In this document: one piece after another, positions 34,010 to 45,145 of the stretch
Position numbering within the stretch: the stretch's first letter is position 1
How the letters are laid out: each line of letters opens with the position of its first letter
Origin: Sternotherus odoratus
Lineage: Eukaryota; Chordata; Testudines; Kinosternidae
Assembly: GCA_032164245.1 (NCBI GenBank)
Contig: JAVMKO010000003.1
Span: forward strand, 7,016,651 to 7,080,650
Reading direction: 5' to 3'
DNA length: 64,000 bases
Notes under the pieces: model-generated
What the model was told of the DNA's origin: nothing
What the model saw: the letters and a program-made list of their open reading frames with translations, nothing else
Databases searched by the model: none
Program-made: the position numbers and the translations under genes

Positions 34010-34629
34010 CTGGCCCAGGTTTCAAGGGTGGAACCTGTATACTATGAACTGCAATATCCAGTGAGCTGAGAAAAACTGCTTAATCTAGACGTTGCCCAGT
34101 CTAATGGAGTTGAGAGTTCAGACTGCGTTCTTATATTTTATTTTCTATTGGTAACTCATTCTGACCTTTTGCCCGTCTTTTATAATCACTTAAAATCTAT
34201 CTTTTGTAGTCAGTACATTTGTTTAAGTGTTTATCTTTACCAGTGAGTTTGCCTGAAGTGTGGTAAATCTTCCCAGGTTTACAGAGGCCAGTGTATGTCC
34301 ACTTTCCATTGGTGAAGCGGTGAACCAATTACTAAACTTGCACTGCTCATCTTGAGCAGGGCACAATGGTATATTCCTGAGGTACAGGGCAGGGTGCTGG
34401 GGGGGGGGGGGGGATTCAGCTGGTGCCTTTCTCTGTCTGATTCATGAGCGGCTCTGGGAGCATTCATGCAATCTAGCTGGGTGTGGGGGCTGTGCTGAGT
34501 GATCACTGCACCTGGAGGGGTTTGCTGCCTGTCACTAGCAAGGCATTGTGTGAGACAGCCCCGGCTGGAGAGTTAAGGGGGCACAGGGGTCCCACAGTCC
34601 CAGCCTGCACCCCGGGGATCCCTTCACAC
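34010..34629 (+). mobile_element. LTR-like segment, sense
   Basis: The run from GGTGAAGCGGTGAACCAATT through GCACTGCTC to CGGGGATCCCTTCACA resembles the R-U5 part of an LTR common in turtle genomes (recognised by eye). A 14-base G run interrupts it near 34399-34412. The 5' boundary is uncertain. Confidence 0.4.
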
Positions 34630-34884
34630 CCATTTCTGTTCCGCACCTTGAACACGTCTCCTTCCCAGGCATTAAGCTGGATATTTAACGAGCAAATGGC
34701 CAGCAGAGGGCCCCAGAGTCTCAATTTTGGGAATCCGTCAGACGAGCCTTGTCTGGGTCAGTCATTGAACGCCGGCTCCTGGTTAGCGCAGAGGGTTAGT
34801 TTTTTGTGGTTGTTTTTTAAGTGGAACAAAAGGCTTTGACTTAAGCATAATACGGGCCATTTCAAAACTCTTTCAGCCCTGCCT

Positions 34885-34995
34885 GCATGAGGAAATAGTT
34901 CTCTGGGGCTGGGACTGTCGCACTGTGTGATGTGCAGTGCCTGGTACAACAGAGCAACAATCTTCAGCGGGGCCTCTAGACGCCACTAAGTGCAA
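34885..34995 (+). repeat. MIR-type tail, sense
   Basis: GGGGCTGGGACTGTCGCACT, GTGCCTGGTACAAC and GGGGCCTCTAGACGCCACTA follow the order of the MIR-type tail seen at 27290-27520. Confidence 0.5.
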
Positions 34996-35006
34996 ATAAT
35001 AATCTT

Positions 35007-35069
<63 letters not shown>

Positions 35070-35074
35070 GCGAG
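35007..35074. repeat. Compound microsatellite (TG)n(AG)n(CGAG)n
   Basis: TG units at 35007-35020, AG units at 35021-35058, then four CGAG-type units. Confidence 0.9.
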
Positions 35075-35364
35075 AGCTGCACCTTGCTTGTGGTAGCTCC
35101 AGCCTGACTTTTGAGACTTGCATTCAACTTGCGTGTCTTTTCCATATTAACAAACTAGCGCTTTGCTGAGGGCGGTGCTTGGAGTCCATTCCAAACTCCC
35201 CAGCAATGAAGGAAAATAGCCGGGAACGAACAGCAGCCTCAGTTTGAGGCTGTTCCTTCTTGACTCTTGCATAATTAATATGGACGTGAGATTTTTTAGC
35301 TTCCAGTTTTTCCCTGGTCCTGGGGGAAAAGGTCGGCTTACTGGGGAAGCAGCTCCAGCTGTGA

Positions 35365-35945
35365 TCACACCCAGTCAGGCCACAGCCGGCCCTGATATAA
35401 GGGCTAAGGGCAGAGCTGGGTCACTCTCACTCCAGCCTTGGAGTGGGAAGGGCCCGGCTGCCTGGGAGCACAGGGTACCGGAAGTAGAACGTTGCTGGGG
35501 AAGGGCAAGAGGAGCTGGGGAGCTCCAGCCTGACTACTCCCCAGGCCGAGGCCTTGTTAAAGGCTTAAGGAGGTACTGGGGCCGCCGAGGTGCAGCCTGG
35601 GGATAGGCAGAGGCAGCCGGTCCAACCCCCTTGCCAATGATGAGTGGCCATTATACGTAGCAGTTTGCCCCAGAGAAAGGGGGCTAGATAATGCTCAGCA
35701 GTAGCCCCTGAGGCAAGGTGGGCATGGGGGATTGGGGTTCCCCTGGGAGGGGAGACCCAGAGTGTGGGGGGACTGCTGTGGGGCAGCACCCAAGGAAAGG
35801 GGCACTGGGGTCGGGGTGGGACACGGCTGAGGCAGGAGGAAACACCAGCCAGCAGGAGGCGCTCCGTGGGCTGGAATTGAGCTAATTCCCAGATGAGCAG
35901 CCGGAGGCGCCGCGCTGGTGAGTGCTCCATCTGCTCCACCTGTGT
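35365..35945 (+). mobile_element. LTR retrotransposon fragment (Gypsy-like LTR suspected)
   Basis: CCCTGATATAAGGGCTAAGGG (promoter-like TATAAG) is followed by long GC-rich R/U5-like sequence with GGAGGAAACACCAGCC. It resembles Gypsy-type LTRs of turtles by eye. No target duplication or coding part seen. Confidence 0.35.
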
Positions 35946-36400
35946 ATTCACAGAATGTTCTCCTACCTGTAACTCCAGCGTGGAACAGCCCGGCTGAGCC
36001 GCACCAGGCGGATTGTGCTGACAGTGAGATGTTCCTGGAGGATCGCGCCGCTCCCCATAATGTCCTGCTGAATTATTGATGCCTCTTCTGCATTAATCTC
36101 TAATTCGCTTGCCATACCTTCCCCCAAAGGCCCTGGCCGGGAACAAGTTCTCAGTAGCTTTCCTCCGGCTCTAGACGTGAATCAGCAGGGAAGAGGAATT
36201 GTTGATGGAAGGGAACATCTGCTGACAGTGGGCTCTGGAAAAAAACCCACCCCGCAAGGTTTCTAAAGATTTCAGCCTCCTAGGCGCCTTTGAAACTCCT
36301 GGGCAGTCGAGGAAGGGCTTCGGATAATTTGTTCATTGACAAAAGACAGGCTGTGCTCAAAAGCATCATGGCCAATGGGGGAAGGGATCCCATGGAAGGG
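35946..36400. other. Candidate conserved noncoding element
   Basis: About 36040-36260 contains CTGAATTATTGATGCC and GCATTAATCTCTAATTCGC, a cluster of homeodomain-like AT words in non-repetitive sequence. No coding frame. Function is conjecture. Confidence 0.25.
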
Positions 36401-36404
36401 TGGG

Positions 36405-36475
36405 CTGGTGGATAGTGCACGAGGCTGGGACTCAGGACAGCTCAATTCAGTTCCTGGCTGGGCGTCATATGCTAC
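36405..36475 (+). repeat. MIR SINE head, sense
   Basis: GGTGGATAGTGCACGAGGCT then GGGACTCAGGACAGCTCAAT matches a MIR 5' region. Confidence 0.45.
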
Positions 36476-37139
36476 CTGCTAGGTGCCCTCCAAACAGAAG
36501 AAAGAAAAGACTCTGCTCCAAAGACCTCTCAGGCTAAAGACCAATAAATGGAGAACGTTCCTTCTCTCTGCTGCGGCTTGTGTGCTTTTTACCCACCCCG
36601 GCGAGTGGCGACACAAATGGTCCCATGAATAGACTTTCAGACCAGCAGGGGGCGATGTGCTTCTCTCCTGCACTGCACATGCCAGAGAACCTTACGCCGT
36701 AACTTCTGCCGCGAGCCCGTTGTTTCCATTTGAGCAATCACCTCTCATTTAGGACCTGGATGTAAAGACTTTGCAGCCAGGTGTTCCGATGGTCATTTCC
36801 CCTCTCACTGTTAAATGTTTGCACCTTACACGTCTAGTCTGAATGAGTCTAGCTTCAGCCTCCCACCACTGGATCTTGCCAAGTCTTTGCCTTCTAGATT
36901 AAAGGGCCATTTACTCTCCGAACTCTCCACCTGGGCAGGTGCTACTTGGAGATCACCACCGGGTCACCTCTTCAACTTCTCTTGCATGAGTGAAGCAAAT
37001 TGCAATCCATGGCACTGCTACTTTCCTTGTGGAGCAAGGAGTCTTGCCAGCCCTCCGTGTATCACCAGTGGAGGGTTGAGCGTGGGGTCCGGGGGAGGCG
37101 ATATTGATTGGAGTTAAAGACAGCACGGTGGGTTCAGTG

Positions 37140-37452
37140 GCTGATCAGGCAGAACCAAGAGAGATGTCAAAACCTAAGGATTGGCTGCACCGGCTGGCCT
37201 GAGGGCTATAACGGCTGGGAGGAGGCCAGAAGACGGGGGAATGGTCAGGGAAAGATTTGTCTGCTGACTGGGGCCTGATTCTGTGGCTAGAAGGAGCCAA
37301 CTCAGCTGGCAAGCCTTGTACATAGCTGGACACGGGTGGTGGGACAACGCTGTAAATAAAGACAGGGGTGCTGCACATTTAAAGCCTCTTGGAGCTTTAC
37401 TGGGGGCCAGGGGGCCCCCAGGAAGTGGGGCAGCAGGAAAACCGTGTTACAC
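37140..37452 (+). mobile_element. LTR-like 3' segment with AATAAA
   Basis: GGACACGGGTGGTGGGACAA precedes AATAAA at about 37354, and the segment ends GTGTTACA. The layout fits R-U5 of an LTR retrotransposon. The 5' boundary is not defined. Confidence 0.35.
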
Positions 37453-37459
37453 TCTGTAA

Positions 37460-38560
37460 TTATCACACACACAGGGAGCAGAAAGTCAAGAGGAACCCAG
37501 CAAGGGACGCAAGCTTATTGACGCCTTCAAAAAGAAAAGCATAGAACTCCTGTGCTAGTGACATCAACGGAAAGGAACAGAGTCCAGCCAGTAACATTAA
37601 GCGGGGATCTGAAGAATATAGATTCTCTGTTATGTGGATCTCCCAGGGAATGTGATGAGCTATGGGGAGATTAAGGAACAGAATAAAAGATTGCACTGAA
37701 ATGTTACAACCTCCCTCCTGGGTAGTGTGGGGGGGATGAATCTGCTCTGTTGTGAAAAGCCTGTGGCACACACTGGCTATATGGGGAAAATACACCTTGC
37801 CCCAAGAGATTATTAGAACAGAAGGGGCAGCTCAAAGGCCCTCCTGATTCCCAGAGAGTTCAGAAGGGGGTTCGGAGGGGGAGGAACGTCGTTCTCAGCC
37901 CTGCCAAGGGATGGAAAGCTGCAGCTTTGCACTATCGACTCCTTACGGCGTCTGGTGAACGCTGGAGATTTCCGAGCAGAGTCCGGGAACCGGTCCAGGG
38001 CTGACGTCTGTTGGCAGAGGCGGGGCCCGATCCTGCAAGAGGCGGAGCACCCTCAGCTCTCGCTCCCTTCAACGGGACTGTTGAACCTCTCTGTGGAAAA
38101 GGCCCCGAGCCGGTAGCCAACGAGCTAATGCAGGAAACGATCACTATTTTTAGTGTCTTTCCGTACGTTACAGCAGGGCCTGCTGCTCAGTGAATTCCCG
38201 TGCTTGGCTCACAGAGGGAGGAGGGGCGGATAGGGGAAGTAGTGGCTTCATGCCACCTTTGTGGAGACCCCATAGGTTCCTAATGGGGATAGTGCCTGGG
38301 AGTTTCACCACTAAAAGCACAAGCTCCTCCATCTTGAGCTAAGAAGGTTTCCTGCTCAGTTGCTGCTGAATGGTGAGTTCTTACCCTCCCTGGGCCTGGC
38401 ACCAAAAGAGAAATGTCTGCGTGCACAAAGGCACTGCTCTAGGAAAGCATCCCGGCTCAGCCCTGAAAAGCGTCTGCTTAGCGTTAAGTACATTTAAGCA
38501 CTTTCCTGAGTAGGATTGGACTGAAGTACGTGCTTAAGTCTTTCTAGAGCTAGGGCCTTT
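37460..38560. other. Intergenic, nothing recognised
   Basis: No repeat terminus or credible exon. Confidence 0.35.
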
Positions 38561-38567
38561 CTAGAGC

Positions 38568-38815
38568 CGTCTACATTATAAAGTTGTGCCACTTTAACTG
38601 TACTGCTATAGTGAAAGTGATACAGCCATGGCTTGTCCCAATCTGGTCACAGCTATAGGAGTATGAAAGTACTTTATAAAGGTTTAGATGTTACCCTCTG
38701 GGAAGGGGAATAACTATACTGGTATAAGGCACCTATTATACCAGGTAGAACTTCATTCGTTATAGGGGCTATGGTGATATAACTATATCTGTTTAAAAAC
38801 AAAGCTGTCCCCCTA
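38568..38815. repeat. Degraded Harbinger-like MITE
   Basis: CGTCTACATTATAAAGTTGT and paired ACTATACTGGTATAAGG/TGGTGATATAACTATA words suggest the GTCTACACT family. Ends are decayed. Confidence 0.35.
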
Positions 38816-39020
38816 GAGAGGCAGTGTGGTCTAGTGGATAGAGTACTGTCCCGGGACACAGGTTCTATTCCTGGGTCTGCGCACTTATCTGCTGAGTGAT
38901 ATTGGATAAGTCACTTTCCCTCTCTGTACCTCAGTTTTCTCCATCTGGAAAATGGGGATAATGATCCTGACCATGTTTGTAAAGCAGTTTGAGATTAACT
39001 AGTGTAGTTGTATCACTACT
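38816..39020 (+). repeat. MIR SINE, sense, near full length
   Basis: GAGGCAGTGTGGTCTAGTGG, then GATATTGGATAAGTCAC, CTCTGTACCTCAGTTTTC and GGAAAATGGGGATAATGATC in MIR order. Confidence 0.8.
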
Positions 39021-40499
39021 GTTTTCAAACGTAACCCAGATAAGTCAGCACAGCATACTTTGCCCGTTACGCAAGCTGGGAATACCTGTAGGAGTTCAAT
39101 TCCCAGCTGAGGTGCTCATCTGTAATGGGGCTGTGTCTGTGGGCACATGGGGCCTGCTGTGATCTAACCCTTCCAGGACTGTGGGTGTTTTCTCTTGCAG
39201 CGAAGGTTGGATCTCTACTGACAGCCCCCGGGTCTGTGCAGGTGGGCCCAATTTGCTACTCACTCTCGATTTCATCCAGTGTACTTTGCTTAGAGAGTCA
39301 GGTTCATGCTTCAGAGTTGGGACCTGGATCCTGAATCGCACCAAAATTTGGATCCTCCTGTGCCACTTGCAACATTTGGATCTGGATCAAGTTTCAAATG
39401 TCCCCAGAGTTCTGTCATTGAGATCTAAGGTCATGATCCCCACTTCTAGTTCTACTATCCATTTGTGGAACAAATGACTGAGGAAGTCTGAGCTGTATTG
39501 ATACAGAGGAGAGCTGGGAAGTTAGTCAATGATTCTTTCCTCCACCGCGCCAGCTTTTCTATTCACATCCTTCCTGTGTCCATTTAATGAATCTATGTTC
39601 ACAAGGTCCTTGAGTGACAGAGGCGTTACTTTAGCTCTAATGCTGGAATAGGAATCTTGATGGCCTGCATATGAATTGGGTACTATCCCTTTAAATAGTT
39701 TGCAGACCCTCTAAGGGTGCTCACTGTGTTCTGTATCTCGGAAGCGGTGTGTAGGTGGAGCTGGACTTTGCCTGTGGTTTGTATGTAGTTAGTAAACACG
39801 GCTATTTGGACCCCTCTGTGCCCATGTGGTTGCTTTACATCTGTGATATCCAGACCTCAGGGGTTCAGGAGCCAAATTCTCAATCAATATTACACAGTAC
39901 TTCCATTTACTCTCTCTATATACATCAGTTATTATTCTCACAGCAAAATGACCGATCAAGTATTATTATTTTATCAACCCTAATTGGTTAGTAACACAGT
40001 AAAAGCATCCCGATTGGTTAATAATTAAATGACACCGTGTTTTAATACCATGTGCTGCAAAGAGCCGCGAGAGACCCATTAAAGCCCCAATCTGAGTATC
40101 ACTGCTTTATATTGTGTACGTTGTAAGAGTCAAAGACCCAAGCCATCTATCGTGGGTATTTTTACGATCCCTGTAGTGCAGTGACGGCCCCTGAAAGAAA
40201 TTGGGTTCAGAACCAATAAAGGGAGCGCATCAGGGAAGGGCAGCGGTCAGATATCCTTGGTTAAGCAGATGTCCCTGAAAGCAGAGAGCAGTCAGAGGTC
40301 ACCTACAAATTTCCCCAAGCCAGACATCCATGGCTGGAGAGGACTAGGGGCTGACTGCAGCCGCAGAGGGAGATGCTTGTTGGTTCTGTGAAGCCGGAGG
40401 AATGATGGAGAGTTTAGCCCACTGGTGTCTCAGGGCAAGAGCTGGGGAGCTGTACCTGGGAAGGAAATAGGGTGGAGAAGGACCCCAGCTAGAGGGACT
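39021..40499. other. Intergenic, nothing recognised
   Basis: No gene or repeat boundary seen. Confidence 0.35.
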
Positions 40500-41095
40500 G
40501 GGCTGAGCTGCCGTGAGAGACACTGGAGCTGTATCTTAGGATGTAAGTGGGGAGGGTCAGAGACACTGAAGCGGTAGAGGAGAGCCGGAGCATGGGGAGA
40601 GAAGCTGGAGCTGAACTCAGGATGCTGGGCCTTGAATGTGTTGTGCAGTCTGTGCGGGGGAATTCTGGACTTCGGCTGTGGGATTCTTGGTAGTGAATGA
40701 GCCCACCAAGGGCTGGTTATATTCAGGAAGCTTGTGTGGAGTTACTGGGATGCCGGGAGAACGTAAGGCAGGTGCACTGGTCACACTGTGGTATGCAGTG
40801 GTGACCGGGTATCCCAATTTTATAGGGACAGTCCTGATTTTGGGGTATTTTTCTTATATAGGCTCCTATTACCCCCCACTCCCTGTCTGGCCACCCTATG
40901 CTGTGGCCTGCTGCAGGAGGGTGCTCCATGTGGGGCTGTCCCGTGACATGGTAGTGGAGAACGCGGGCAGGAAACTGCGAGCACTCAGAAGAGAGAAAAC
41001 GAGGCAGGGGGCTGCTTGCAGTGCCATCCTAGGGCCACAAGGGGGTGCCCTTAAGGTGACTCCCCGAACACAACTCCCCCCGTCTCTGAGCATCT
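40500..41095 (+). mobile_element. LTR-like segment interrupted by a MITE
   Basis: Two parts, 40500-40796 and 40898-41095, look like one GC-rich LTR-like sequence, the latter with GGCCACAAGGGGGTGCCC. The MITE at 40797-40897 separates them. Low certainty. Confidence 0.3.
40797..40897. mobile_element. AGGGTGACCAG-type MITE, reverse orientation
   Basis: TTTTATAGGGACAGTCCTGA, TTTTTCTTATATAGGCTCC, ATTACCCCCCACTCCCTGTC and TGGCCACCCT give the family in the orientation opposite to 19795. Confidence 0.7.
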
Positions 41096-41852
41096 GTCTT
41101 TAATGCATGTCTCCTCTTGGGGTGTTTATAGGAATATCCCCATTTTGGAGAGAGGGAGGCATGGAGAGACCAGATTTTCAAAGCTATTTAGGTATCTAAA
41201 GATGATGGTATCGGTGCCTTAAAAGTTAAATCAATGGGGGTTGGGCACATTTGAAAATCCCACTCAGGTCTAGTTTCAAATGAATTTAGACACCCAAATC
41301 CCTTTAAAATCTGGCTCTCCGTCCCCGGCCATGGGTCACGCAGGAAGTGTGTACAAGAGCGTGGAATGGGACCAGGGCCATCCTTCCTCTCCTGTGACCC
41401 TCTTCAGCAGTTTTAACCTCACTTAGTCCAAGAAGCAGACACTTAGGAGAGGAATTTAAAAGTTCAGCTCGGGGGCCATGGGAAGCCCCTGAAAATAAAA
41501 TGATGTGGTTAGAAAATGCATTAGGCTGCATCAACACTGTTCCCCAACATCCACATGCTCCTGCAAGCTAATTAGGCGCCCAAAGCCCTTAAATATCCCG
41601 TGACGGCCCAAAGGCCCCCAGCAAGGCCAGTGTGACATGCTGAAGAGCAGTTTCTGGGCCCGTCTTTGTGCCGGCTTCTCCTGAAGCCGGATGACTGGCC
41701 CCTTCGCTTGCTGCAGCTCAAAGGTTGCTTTTAGCACCTCAATTATTTCGCTTCCTGCAGCTGCCATAATTAGCTGTGTATGTAATAAACCCATTAGGGA
41801 AGTGTGGGTTGACCCCTGAAGAGGCTCGATTGCTGGTTCCCCACCCCCGTGC
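41096..41852. other. Intergenic with a candidate conserved block
   Basis: About 41690-41800 has TCAATTATTTCGC and GCCATAATTAGCTGTG in non-repetitive sequence. The rest shows nothing recognisable. Confidence 0.25.
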
Positions 41853-41967
41853 AGGGTGACCAGATGTTCTGATTTTATAGGGGCAGTCCCGATTGTTGGG
41901 TGTTTTTCTTATATGGTCTGGTATTACCCCCACCGCCTGTCCCGATTTTTCACATTTGCTGTCTGCT
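41853..41967. mobile_element. AGGGTGACCAG-type MITE, reverse orientation
   Basis: Begins AGGGTGACCAGATGTTCTG and continues through GGGGCAGTCCCGATTG and TTTTTCTTATATGGTC. The right terminus has decayed. Confidence 0.7.
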
Positions 41968-42266
41968 CCCCTACTCCCATCACTCAGACATGTCATGCTT
42001 CCTGCACGTCAGTGGAATCTAGGGGTCACATTTAAGAGACCGGGCTTAGGCACGCGGAGAACACAGTGGGATTTCACTAAGACGTGAGAGGCGCGCCCAG
42101 GGTGTGCCATGGCAGACGTCTCGCTGAGCCATCTCTCTGCTGACCTGAGATCTGTGGGGGGCCTCGTTGGTCAAGGAATTGGTGCCTTTTGTCCTGTGCG
42201 GCGCGTAGCGATCACACGCTTGTCAAGAAACAGCAAAAGTAAAAGCTCCATCAGAGAGCGAGGGGT

Positions 42267-42395
42267 GTGTGTGTGTGTGTGTGTGTCTGTCTGTCTGTGT
42301 GGGGAGCAGGACCCCACTGTGCAAGGTGCTGTACAAACGCACACCAAAAAGACGGCTCCTGCTCCAATGAGCTTCTGATCTAAGTAGATGCAGCC
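42267..42395 (-). repeat. TG microsatellite next to an antisense MIR-type tail
   Basis: A TG/TCTG run at about 42267-42300 is followed by GACCCCACTGTGCAAGGTGC and AAGACGGCTCCTGCTCC, an antisense MIR-type tail. Confidence 0.55.
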
Positions 42396-43274
42396 ACGGG
42401 GTTAAATTCTGCTTTTCATTACTCCCCATATCACAGGGCTTTCTCTTTCTACTTCTGTGTCGGCACCTCTATGGCCATAATCAAGTAGAATCACAACCAG
42501 TGAGGGATTTTGGTCTCGCAGTACTCTGTGAAGCAGGGAAACCCGGTGGGGTGGGGTGAGGTTAGGGGGCAGTGAAGACAGATATGGGCCTAGTGCAGCA
42601 AATCCGATGGTCATGGCATGTGATGGGGTCTCGAGAGATCTGGGCTCAGTTCTAATCCCTATCCCAGATGTTCTGTATTTAAATTTCTCTGTACCTCTAT
42701 TTCCCACTTGCAAGGGGTGGGAGCAGCACTTCTGTCCCTCCCAGGTGTGCTGTGAGAATTAATGGAGGGGCGAGGGGTCCTCAGATATTACAGTGGAAGA
42801 AGCAGAGAGGATGGAGTTCATGAAATCTCGGGCAGTGGAAATCATTACACACTCGGTGGGAAGCCCAGGGGGGGACTCTGAGCAAATCCATATGGGAAAA
42901 ATCAGCGGAGTCCTATCTCCCGCGAGCGTCGCTTTGCAACCGGCAGCGCCCAGACATGTCCCACTCTGGGGGAGCTGGTGCTGAATTTTGGCATCCTGCT
43001 GGTCCACGGGCAGCATCTTTGTAAAGGAAACTTGCCCCAGTTCCCTGGGGACGTGGGGACGCGGGAAGGGATGGTGCCAGCCCCTCCCTGGGTTAGATCC
43101 CTCTTCCACTGAGGTCAATGGCAAAGCTTCCGGTGACCTCAGCGGTGTAAGATCAGGTCCCATGGGTACAAGAAAGGGCAGAGAAGTATATGGATGGGCA
43201 AGCACTGCACGGGGGACCAATCCCACCTTGGTCAGTGCCCTCCCCGAGTCCCCAGCTGTGTCAGTGAGGACAGG
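42396..43274. other. Intergenic, one weak MIR-like piece
   Basis: About 42640-42770 has CTCTGTACCTCTATTTCCC, a probable sense MIR fragment. Nothing else recognised. Confidence 0.35.
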
Positions 43275-43400
43275 GAAGTGTTACCTAGTGGTTGGAGGAC
43301 TGGACTAGTTGCTGGCACGCTTGAGTTCTCTTCTCAGCCCTGTCACACACCTGCTATGGACAAGTCGCGTCACCTCTCTGTGCCTCAGTTTACTCCCCGG
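43275..43400 (+). repeat. MIR SINE, sense
   Basis: TACCTAGTGGTTGGAGGACT, GGACAAGTCGCGTCACCTC and TCTGTGCCTCAGTTTACTCC in MIR order. Confidence 0.7.
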
Positions 43401-43909
43401 GGTGGGGTCCCCAGGCCATCCTCAAAGCTCCAGTTACCCCGCAGCTGTCTTGGGATGAGCGGAGGGTTGCTGCAGTGTTTCCAGGTCTGGGAAGGAAGGG
43501 CCTGATCCCTCCCTTCTGCTCTCTTGTTTAGCATGGAAATCTGGGGTGTTATTAATGCAAAGCCAATGGAAGCAAATCAGGTTTGCAGTCAAGGCAGCGT
43601 CGCTGAGCTGTGACCTCCCTGGAGTGCTTTCCCGTCCCTGCTCTTCACCCTGTTGTGCTGTGGGGCTGACTGGCAGCCATTTGTCTGTAGGACAAAGGGA
43701 GAGCCCCCGGTGTCAGGGCGTCAGTGCATTACTTGGCTCCGGATGCTGGCGGTTTGCATGGCAACCTGAAGCAGGAGAGCACTTTCCTCAGAGACGCAGC
43801 CAGGAATTGAGCTAGGAAGTGAGCCGGGTAAACGCGCCGAGTCTGAGTGTGTCCCGCTGGGGAATGATCAGCGTGCGGCTGTTTCCGCCCAGGCAGCAAC
43901 ACTGAGGCC

Positions 43910-44160
43910 TTGTCTACACTACGGGGAGTGTCACGGCACAGCTACAGTGCCCTAGCCCATATGGGGGTTTTCTATCGCCATAGAAACTCCACCTTCCCGA
44001 GCGAGGGTGGAGCTAGATCCACAGAAGCATTCTTCAATCAGCCCACCTGTGTCTACGGAGGGGGCCAGGCCGGCCTAGCGATGGTGCCGAGGGGTGTGTG
44101 TGAATTAGTCACACCTTGGCGTGCTGTAGTTATGTCCGGTGTAGATCTGGCTGTGACTTA
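43910..44160. mobile_element. GTCTACACT-type MITE
   Basis: The left end AGGCCTTGTCTACACTAC and the right end GGTGTAGATCTGGCTGTG are imperfect inverted ends. Interior includes TATCGCCATAGAAACTCCAC. Confidence 0.55.
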
Positions 44161-44165
44161 TCTAA

Positions 44166-44402
44166 GGGTGGCTCTACACTAAAAGCGATACCAGCGTAGG
44201 TGTGTTGGTCAGGGGTGTGAAAAAAACCCACACGCCAGACTGATATCGCTATGGCAACAGAACAAGTGTAGACACGGCCCTGCCAGCCGAAGCTAACGTG
44301 CTTCAGGGAGGCGGGATTCCTAGCCCAGGAGAAAAACCCCTTCTGCCGATTGTAGCCTGCGTCTACGCTCGGCATAGCCTCCAGAGTGTAGACCTAGCCT
44401 GA
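44166..44402. mobile_element. GTCTACACT-type MITE, adjacent second copy
   Basis: Left GGTGGCTCTACACTAAAAGC and right GAGTGTAGACCTAGCC. It contains the GGTCAGGGGTGTGAAAAAA word also found, modified, near 6470 and 20945. Confidence 0.6.
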
Positions 44403-44969
44403 ATATCATTAGGTATCAAACTCCTATTGAAATCGTCTTTAAAAAGCCCTTGTTCCTCACCCCGCTGGGGGAACGTGGCCTGAGAAAAGCAGCTAAGTGG
44501 CAGTACAGCTCGGAGCTGGGTTTTGTTTCTCTCATCTCACAGACCCAATAACGTTTTTCAGGATTTAAACCAAGGGCAGCCGCTCATGGTCATATTTCCT
44601 AAACAAAGAAGGTAAACCAAGAAAAGGGAGCTGTGCACCCGGCGCTTGTGCATACAAGTAACAGGCCCTTCTCGTTTTGCTTTGTTTTAATAGCGTGACA
44701 AGCTGCACAAGTATAATCCAGGACAAACCCCTCCCACGGCTGGAGGGCTAGGGCTGGTCTGCGCAGAGCAGGTATTTCTCACAGGTATCTTTTTCCTACC
44801 CATTTATCTACTGTTCCCATTAGCCCTCGATTCCCCGGGGCTGGATTCTACACTCACCCCAGTTTTATACCTTGTGTAATTCGGCCGACTTCAATGGAAT
44901 GACTCCTGATTCTCACCTGTCTATGGGACTTAATTGGCCTCTGTTACCGTAAGATCCGGGCTGCTCCCA
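44403..44969. other. Intergenic, nothing recognised
   Basis: Near 44880-44925, ACTTCAATGGAATGACTCC resembles a common amniote hairpin repeat. No gene. Confidence 0.3.
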
Positions 44970-45145
44970 ACAGTCTTGGGAGGCAGGGTTATTATCCCCA
45001 TTTTACAGAGCGGAAACTGAGGCACAGAGCGACTGAGTAACTTGCATGAAGTCACTCAGGAAATCTGTGGCAAAGCAGGGAATCAAACCCATGTCTCCGA
45101 AGACCCAGGCTAGATTAAGCCTTGCACCATCCCTCTTCTGCTATG
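44970..45145 (-). repeat. MIR SINE, antisense
   Basis: ATTATCCCCATTTTACAGAG, AAACTGAGGCACAGAGCGAC and GTCACTCAGGAAATCTGTGG, followed by GGGAATCAAACCCATGTCTC. Confidence 0.75.

Noticed and set aside
35244..35951. 120- and 128-codon frames
   Set aside because: They overlap an LTR-like GC-rich segment and match no family.
42045..42075. Possible miR-124-like word TAGGCACGCGGAGAACAC
   Set aside because: The match to the miR-124 mature sequence is partial and no precursor hairpin is evident.
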